The notes below the pieces were generated by a model. That model was not told where the DNA came from. It saw only the letters and a list, made by a program, of their open reading frames with translations, and did no database searches. Shown here in pieces: positions 1-5,700 of a stretch of DNA of 15,664 nucleotides. The stretch's first letter is position 1. Every line of letters starts with the position of its first letter. This stretch comes from Lewinella sp039816955 (GTDB lineage: Bacteria > Bacteroidota > Bacteroidia > Chitinophagales > Saprospiraceae), in assembly GCA_039816955.1 (NCBI GenBank), contig JBCBWU010000178.1:1-15664 (forward strand), written 5' to 3'. Position numbers and translations under genes: made by a program.

Positions 1-372
1 CTTGTTTTTGGCTTGTGGATAAGCCATGCTCCAAAGGAAGTTGGCCGTGGTATACTTACCGGGGATGTCAATTGGGCCAGTCTCGATTTCAGCTTCAGTC
101 AATGGTTTTTTGGCGATCAAGAGCGGACCACAATTACGGCCCAGTGCAGAACCTGCATCTAGCAAAGCATATTTATCGGTGAGGTAGGCGTAAGCGTGAT
201 AACTCAGCTTAGTGATATCCAGTGCGCCAGCAAAGGCTTTTTGATTTAGTTCTTCCACATCGGCAAGTACAACATCGAACTCGAGGCCCTCCGTATCAAT
301 CTTATTATGGACGAGTGCGTCAAAAATAAAGGTGTCGTTGGGACAAGGCGAAAAGCCAAGGGATAATTTCAT
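1..372 (-). CDS. mqnD: 1,4-dihydroxy-6-naphthoate synthase, 5' part only (cut by window edge)
   Basis: The reverse strand reads as an open frame of 124 codons from an ATG at 372 to the window edge, so the C-terminal part is missing. The protein opens MKLSLGFSPCPNDTFIFDAL and continues with segments ITKLSYHAYAYL and AGSALGRNCGPLLIAKKP. I recognise these as the N-terminal lobe of the MqnD/COG2107 family, which has a periplasmic-binding-protein-like fold. MqnD is known to convert cyclic dehypoxanthine futalosine to 1,4-dihydroxy-6-naphthoate, a cytoplasmic step of menaquinone synthesis by the futalosine pathway. There is no signal peptide, consistent with that role. The gene is divergent from the RluA-type gene, with only 29 bases between the starts, so at least one promoter must lie inside the other gene. 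Family assignment is firm; the rest of the gene cannot be judged. Confidence 0.9.
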   Translation of the reverse strand, partial: MKLSLGFSPCPNDTFIFDALVHNKIDTEGLEFDVVLADVEELNQKAFAGALDITKLSYHAYAYLTDKYALLDAGSALGRNCGPLLIAKKPLTEAEIETGPIDIPGKYTTANFLWSMAYPQAKNK

Positions 373-379
373 AATTTTG
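372..379 (+). promoter_or_regulatory. candidate Bacteroidota -7 box for the RluA-type gene
   Basis: TAATTTTG matches the Bacteroidota -7 consensus TAnnTTTG exactly and lies 22 bases upstream of the ATG at 402, which would give a short leader of roughly 16 bases. I do not see a matching TTTG (-33) element about 19 bases further upstream. The box overlaps the first base of the mqnD start codon on the other strand, so the two divergent genes would share regulatory sequence. Confidence 0.3.
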
Positions 380-401
380 CCGTTCAATTAAATTCTGGGA
401 T

Positions 402-1097
402 ATGCACTTACAGGTGCTTTACGAAGACAATCACCTTATAGCGGTAAACAAGCCCGCAGGATACCTGGTTCAAGGGGACCAAACGGGAGATGTAACCATG
501 GCTGATTTTGTTAAGCAATACATCAAAATTCAGTACAACAAGCCAGGTGATGTATTCCTTGGCACCATTCATCGGTTGGACCGGCCAGTAAGTGGTGTAT
601 TGCTCTACGCACGTACTAGCAAAGGGCTAACCCGTATGAATGACCTCTTTAAGAAACGCGAGATCGAAAAGATGTACTGGGCGGTGACCCTGGAGCAACC
701 CGATCCGTTGGAGGGCAAACTTACCCATTACATTCTCAAGGACAAAGCCAAAAATCGCTCTAAGGCCTATGATCGCATGAGCCGACGCTCGGAAGGAGCC
801 AAGAAGGCGGAATTGGAATATCGGGTCTTGGGGCGTATCGCCTCACACGTGCTGCAGGAGGTAAAGTTAGGTACCGGCCGTCCGCACCAGATTCGGGTGC
901 AATTGGCGAAAAATAATACCATCATTCGAGGGGATTTAAAGTACGGTGCCCCCGAACCTAACCGTGATGGCAGTATTCATTTGCATTGCCGGTCACTTTC
1001 CTTTATCCATCCGGTGAAGAATGAACCTGTTAATATCGTCGCTCTGCCGCCAACCGAAGAGATTTGGAATTTGTTTAGTGATTTCTGGGAAGACTAA
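402..1097 (+). CDS. RluA-family RNA pseudouridine synthase
   Basis: The 231-residue protein isomerises specific uridines in RNA to pseudouridine. It carries the RluA-family motif HRLDRPVSGVLL with the catalytic Asp at residue 60, an early YEDNHLIAVNKPAG segment (7-20), and the downstream GTGRPHQIRVQLA element (about 158-169) that shapes the active site. There is no N-terminal S4 RNA-binding domain, so it resembles the short RluA/RluC-like forms. The substrate (23S rRNA, tRNA or both) cannot be deduced from sequence. ATG at 402 places YEDNHLIAVNKP at the expected distance from the N terminus. It is divergent from mqnD, and dapF follows on the same strand after a 187-base gap, so co-transcription with dapF is possible but not shown. 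Family is certain; target site unknown. Confidence 0.93.
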   Translation: MHLQVLYEDNHLIAVNKPAGYLVQGDQTGDVTMADFVKQYIKIQYNKPGDVFLGTIHRLDRPVSGVLLYARTSKGLTRMNDLFKKREIEKMYWAVTLEQPDPLEGKLTHYILKDKAKNRSKAYDRMSRRSEGAKKAELEYRVLGRIASHVLQEVKLGTGRPHQIRVQLAKNNTIIRGDLKYGAPEPNRDGSIHLHCRSLSFIHPVKNEPVNIVALPPTEEIWNLFSDFWED

Positions 1098-1100
1098 GAG

Positions 1101-1140
1101 GAAATAAGAAGTTAGAAATAAGAGGTATGAAATAGGAAAA
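1101..1140 (+). repeat. short tandem repeat, 14-bp period, about three copies
   Basis: The word GAAATA(A/G)GA occurs at 1101, 1115 and 1129, exactly 14 bases apart, starting four bases after the stop of the RluA-type gene. Units one and two (GAAATAAGAAGTTA, GAAATAAGAGGTAT) differ at four positions; the third is more diverged. It is purine-rich on this strand. Such low-complexity tracts can arise by slippage; no function is evident. Confidence 0.6.
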
Positions 1141-1210
1141 CGGAATCGGGAAGGCGATATCGCATATTGTTGTGCAAGTTTTCATCATTCTGAGAATTTT
1201 CACCCTCGAG

Positions 1211-1230
1211 CGACGCGATTCATCGCGTCG
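1211..1230. repeat. perfect palindromic element (9-bp arms)
   Basis: CGACGCGAT and ATCGCGTCG flank a TC centre, giving 9-bp perfect arms (8 bp with a TTCA loop if folded as RNA). It lies 55 bases before the dapF start in an otherwise AT-rich gap. No T-run follows on the plus strand, and on the minus strand the TTTT run precedes the stem, so it is not a standard intrinsic terminator. The core resembles dispersed intergenic palindromes of the GACGCGAT-ATCGCGTC type that I recall from cyanobacteria and some other bacteria. Possible roles are a REP-like dispersed repeat, a protein-binding site or an mRNA hairpin. Confidence 0.6.
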
Positions 1231-1284
1231 AAAAGTCCAGACTCCCATTGTGATTTTGATTGCCACTGAAATTATGATTGTCTT

Positions 1285-2061
1285 TTGAAACAGTTCCACA
1301 AATACCAAGGTGCCGGAAACGATTTTATCCTCTTTGATCATCTCAATGGTCAGGTGCTGGAGGATGTATCACAAGAGCGTATTGCCCAATTATGCGATCG
1401 TCGTTTCGGTATTGGGGCGGATGGCTTAATGCTTTTGGAACCGCACGATGAGTACGACTTTTACATGCGTTACTACAATTCGGATGGCCGGCCTAGTAGT
1501 ATGTGCGGAAATGGTGGACGATGTATAGCGGCCTTCGCCCAACGATTGGGCTATGTAGGCAAGGAGGTGCATTTTTTGGCAGTAGATGGGCCACATAAAG
1601 CTATGATTACGAAGCCTGATTGGGTAGAATTAGAAATGCATGATGTGGCAAAAACGGACCTTTGGTTGCACGGAAGTTTTCTAGATACAGGCTCTCCGCA
1701 TTTAGTAATCTGGCGAGATGAAATTGATACTACTAATGTCTTTATCGAAGGCCGTGCATTACGAAACAATGAGCACTTTTCACCTGACGGTACAAACGTC
1801 AACTTTGTCTGCGGCTCCGTTGAGGCACTACAAATTGCTACCTACGAAAGGGGAGTAGAGGCCGAAACCCTGGCCTGCGGCACGGGAGTAACCGCTGCTG
1901 CTATTGTAGCTGTGCAGCGAAGTGGAAAGCAAGGGCAGTTTGAGGTGCCGGTACAGGCAAAGGGAGGGCAACTTTCCGTCAAGTTGCACTACGATCGAGA
2001 GCGCTTTTCAAATATCTGGCTTTGTGGTCCCGCGAAATATGTTTTCCAGGGCCAGCTTTAA
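1285..2061 (+). CDS. dapF: diaminopimelate epimerase
   Basis: This 258-residue cytoplasmic enzyme interconverts LL- and meso-diaminopimelate without a cofactor, supplying meso-DAP for peptidoglycan and the last precursor of lysine. The two catalytic cysteines are present in their usual contexts: C74 in SSMCGNGGRC and C198 in ETLACGTGV. The N-terminal KYQGAGNDF (6-14), the TNVNFV segment (about 170-175) and YERGVEAETLACGTG also fit the family, and the length is typical. The start is TTG at 1285. The in-frame codons upstream contain no ATG or GTG before a TGA at 1267, and the ATG at 1274 is out of frame; TTG puts KQFHKYQGAGNDF exactly where family members begin. The stop is one base from the stop of the convergent sulfotransferase-like gene. 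Very confident. Confidence 0.96.
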   Translation: MKQFHKYQGAGNDFILFDHLNGQVLEDVSQERIAQLCDRRFGIGADGLMLLEPHDEYDFYMRYYNSDGRPSSMCGNGGRCIAAFAQRLGYVGKEVHFLAVDGPHKAMITKPDWVELEMHDVAKTDLWLHGSFLDTGSPHLVIWRDEIDTTNVFIEGRALRNNEHFSPDGTNVNFVCGSVEALQIATYERGVEAETLACGTGVTAAAIVAVQRSGKQGQFEVPVQAKGGQLSVKLHYDRERFSNIWLCGPAKYVFQGQL

Positions 2062-2062
2062 C

Positions 2063-2797
2063 CTAGCTCAGGTGTAGACAATTTTCATCTTGCAACAACT
2101 CCTTATAGGCGGGCAGACATTCTTCTGCCAGCACGGCCAATTCTGGCGGGAGTTCAATCTTCTTAGCTTCGTAGGGCTTAAAACCGGTAGAACGGTGCAC
2201 ATTGTGATACCAGTATGGCGCCCAAACACCATCTTCCGGTCTAGCTCCTGCTGTCCAGGATAGCATCTGTTCTGTGAAGGGTATTCCAAGCCGTTCGCAC
2301 AATTGTCCCAGGATAACCCTTGGATTTTGCAGTAGGATAGAGGTGTCAACAATGGCGTATAAAATTCCATGCTGGCGCAAATATTGGTACAAATCCTCTT
2401 GTTGTGGAATACCAATGTCGTAAGGGGTAGCTTGTTGAATAACTTTGGTATAAGAAGCTAGAATGGCTCGTGGATTACGGATCAACATCACATTGTGGCA
2501 CTGATGCAGAAATCGACGGTCCAAATCAAGAATATGGTGGGTCATTTGTTTATGTACCACAACCGGGGAAGAATAGTGGTCTCCCATGATCACTTGCTGC
2601 ACTACTTCCTCTCCGTTCGCCGATTGACTCTCCATTATTTCTGCCACACCTGGGTGCTGCGCTTCGCTGGTCGTATTCGCTAGGTAGTAGGCGTACAGTG
2701 GCTCATCAACTACCGTAATATCGGGCCGCTGAGCAAAACTGTACATCAAAGCCGTTGAAATATTTCGTGGGCTCGACCAGAGATTTATTCTTATCAT
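2063..2797 (-). CDS. sulfotransferase-like P-loop family protein
   Basis: The 244-residue protein has no signal peptide or membrane segment and should be cytoplasmic. The N terminus INLWSSPRNISTALMYSF (about 4-21) resembles the 5'-phosphosulfate-binding loop of PAPS-dependent sulfotransferases, followed by VVDEPLYAYYL. VMLIRNPRAILASY (about 103-116) resembles their 3'-phosphate-binding RxPR...S segment. Such enzymes move a sulfuryl group from PAPS to a hydroxyl or amine. The same domain is known at the N terminus of plant aminotransferase-like proteins, where its activity is, as far as I know, not established, so 'sulfotransferase-like' is the safe name; the acceptor is unknown. The ATG at 2797-2795 overlaps the TGA of the giant T9SS gene (ATGA), which implies translational coupling. 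No terminator is visible before the convergent dapF, one base away. Confidence 0.8.
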   Translation of the reverse strand: MIRINLWSSPRNISTALMYSFAQRPDITVVDEPLYAYYLANTTSEAQHPGVAEIMESQSANGEEVVQQVIMGDHYSSPVVVHKQMTHHILDLDRRFLHQCHNVMLIRNPRAILASYTKVIQQATPYDIGIPQQEDLYQYLRQHGILYAIVDTSILLQNPRVILGQLCERLGIPFTEQMLSWTAGARPEDGVWAPYWYHNVHRSTGFKPYEAKKIELPPELAVLAEECLPAYKELLQDENCLHLS

Positions 2798-5700
2798 CGA
2801 ATTAAGGTAATATCTCCACTTAAAACTTCACTGTTTATACCAAGATCATCTTGATAAGTAATGTCAATGAAAAATACGTAGACACCTTGCGGTAGCAAAT
2901 CCCCACGGCTACGTCCACGCCAACCTTCTGAAACATTTTGACTGGTAAATAACTGGTTACCCCAGCGATCAAATACCTGTAGCTCGTACTCCAGAATTTC
3001 GATAGAGTCATCAAATTGCGGGAAGAAACTATCATTTAAGCCATCCTCGTTGGGTGAGAATACATTGGGTATAAAGGCCTGAAAAACAGTGCACTCCTTA
3101 AACTGGACCAGTACGGTATCGCTTGCTATGCAACCTTGATTATTCAAACTAGCAGAAATCAGTCCTGGCGTGTCCACTGGGTAAACATCACTCGTGGAGC
3201 CGTCAAACCAAACTAAATCACCAGTGCCGCGCTCTGGCTTCAACTGGAAAGCCAAATTATCACAAACGGTAGTGTCCATCCCTAGATCCAGAATCGGGAG
3301 CGGCGCAAAGGTGTATGCTACAGAATCACGTGTACTACAACCGTTAGCCGCCGTGACTTCCAACCAGTAGAGCCCACTGGTGTTGAATAAGCGGGTAGTA
3401 TCCATTGATCCATCCTCCCAAGTCCAGGTGCCTAGATTGATTGGAGCAGTTAGCGTAAGGCTTTCTCCTTCGCAAGCTGTTTCATTGGCTCCTAAGGAGA
3501 AGACTGGACTATCTAGATAGTCTATTTGTATACTGTCTCTAGTTGCACAATTGCCTTCGCTAACTTCTACAATATATAATCCACTTGAAGTTACAGAAAA
3601 GACGGTGCTGAAACTACCATCCTGCCAGGTACCGTCCTGTCCTGCGTTAAGTACGATAATGTCACCAGTACAAGCTGTTTGGTCGGCTCCCAGGTCAACT
3701 GTAGGTGGTGCGACAAAAGCGAGATCGAAGTTGCCTTCTAAAGTACATTCGCCAATGGTTGCTGTTAAGGTATAATTTCCAGCCGTCATACTGCTAAAAG
3801 AAGGTCCCATATCACCATTGCTCCAGCTGTAGCTATCAGCATTGACCATGGTAGTAAGGATGAAGGTCTCTCCGTCGCATTCAGTGTAGTTATCGTCCAA
3901 ATCAAGGTCAGGGAGATCGAGGACGAGCACGGCGATAGTATCCGCTGTGATGCAGCCCATATTGTCGGCTTGGTAGCTGTATTCTCCGGCAGAGGTGACT
4001 TGGAAGCTGTTACCCAAACTGCCATCTTGCCAACTAATCATACCAAGATCAGTATCTGCACTAAGCGTAAGTGTAGAACCTTCGCAAATGCTGGTGTCCG
4101 CTCCCAGTGGGTTAATGGTGGGATAATCGCTAAGGATAACTTCGAAGAACTCACGTACTACACATTGACCGAAGGTGGCATCCAGGAAATAGGTGCCGGC
4201 CATAGTCGTAGAAAAATCAGGGTCGGTATCGCCATCGCTCCACTCGTAGCTATCGGCCATTACCGGAGAACTCAGACTTATGATGTCACCATTGCAGCCA
4301 AAAATCTCATCCCCAAATTCAATCTCGGGATTATCCTGAAAGGTTAGATTAATACTATCCCGGGCGGTGCAACCCATTCGGCTACCTTCTACCCAGTATA
4401 ATCCTGTGGCGTTGGCCACTAAGCTATTGCCCATTGAGCCATCAGACCAAGTGTAGCTAATATCAGAAGCAGGTAGGCTCAGTTGAATACTCGGTTCGTC
4501 ACAGAGTAGAGTGTCTTCACCTAACGCAAATACCGGTAGAGCCGTGTAGGAAACTTCTACACTATCGCGCACCGCGCAAATATCGTTAGCCGCTTCTAGC
4601 CAATAGGTTCCTGGGGCATCCCCTGAAAAATCGGGCATGCTGGATCCGTCCTGCCACAAGTAGCTATTAGCCATGGTGCCACTATTGAGGGTGAAGTTCT
4701 CACCTTCACATAGCATCAGATCAGCTCCCAAGTCTAGGGTGGGGAATGCAGTAACGCTCACCATAGTAGTATCTGCATCAGTGCAACCGCCAATGCTCAC
4801 TTCTACGAAATACTCGCCAGCGGTGCTTGCTTCGAAGGTGGGGTCACTTGAACCGTCTTGCCAGGTATAGATTGCGCTACTGATCGTGATGCCTGGTTCT
4901 AGGGTTAGGCTTTCGCCTTCGCATAGAATTGGATCATCCGCCAAGTCTACCGCAAAATCTTGCGCTGCTACTACATCAATTGTATCACGAATCACACAAT
5001 TACTAAGGAAGGTGACTTCGACTGAGTAAGTTCCGGATTGATCTACCACCAAAGTGGAATCAGTAGAACCATCTTGCCATAAGTAGGTCTCACCGATAGA
5101 GAAAGAATACGCATCCAGGGTGACGGGTTCACCGTTGCATAAGGCTACGTCTGGCCCAAGGAAGCCCACGTCGATAAACTCCGGTGCGCTATCAAAGATC
5201 CAACCAATGTTGGAGTTGGCAATGTCGGTACTACGGGCTCCTGCCAAAAATTCGGCATCACCCAAAGCCCTGATGTCCCGCATCTGGATGAAGTCAGCTA
5301 GGATATTGCCAGTGGCAGGCATATTGACGTTCGCCCAACTGCCTATATTGCTGGCTGATAGTCCAATAGGTGTACAGTTGTTGCCAATAATCTGCCAGTA
5401 TTCGTTGATTGTTTGCGTTCTGCTAGATTCAAAAATATAATTCTTCCCGGGGGCGCAAAACATCGTATCGGTGGTGTTTCTCCCGATCATTTCTGCACTG
5501 CCACTAAAGGAAAGTAGATTGAAAAAGCCGTTTTCGGTATCTACGTACACATCACCATCCGGTGCGGAAAAGATTACATTGTTCAGGTCTAATGAATAGC
5601 TGAATTCTACGCCCGATTGTGGGTGAGAAAGTTCTAGGATACTATTTCCAGGATCAATGGTCATTCCGTCGGAAATAATAGAAAAAGTGGCCAAGAAAGG

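Larger units (their letters stand above)
1098..1284. other. 187-base gap between the RluA-type gene and dapF
   Basis: This stretch holds the 14-bp-period tandem repeat next to the upstream gene, then AT-rich sequence and a perfect GC-rich palindrome at 1211-1230. I see no convincing coding frame. A minus-strand open frame crossing it has basic, unstructured composition and overlaps both neighbours, so I regard it as chance. No good TTTG/TAnnTTTG promoter pair for dapF is visible. Confidence 0.5.

Noticed and set aside
1211..1230. Palindrome as an intrinsic terminator of the RluA-type gene
   Set aside because: It is 114 bases past the stop codon and no T-run follows on the plus strand.
1075..1341. 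Minus-strand open frame of 88 codons across the RluA-type/dapF gap
   Set aside because: It overlaps the ends of two firm genes, has a poor, basic and low-complexity composition, and its middle consists of the palindrome; most likely chance.
3970..4347. 125-codon plus-strand frame inside the giant gene
   Set aside because: It is antisense to the repeat region; long antisense frames are expected opposite biased repeated coding sequence, and it shows no protein-like motif.
3091..5184. Regular repeats resembling a CRISPR or satellite array at first sight
   Set aside because: The repetition is at protein level with about 210-base period and strong divergence inside one open frame; there are no identical short direct repeats with unique spacers.
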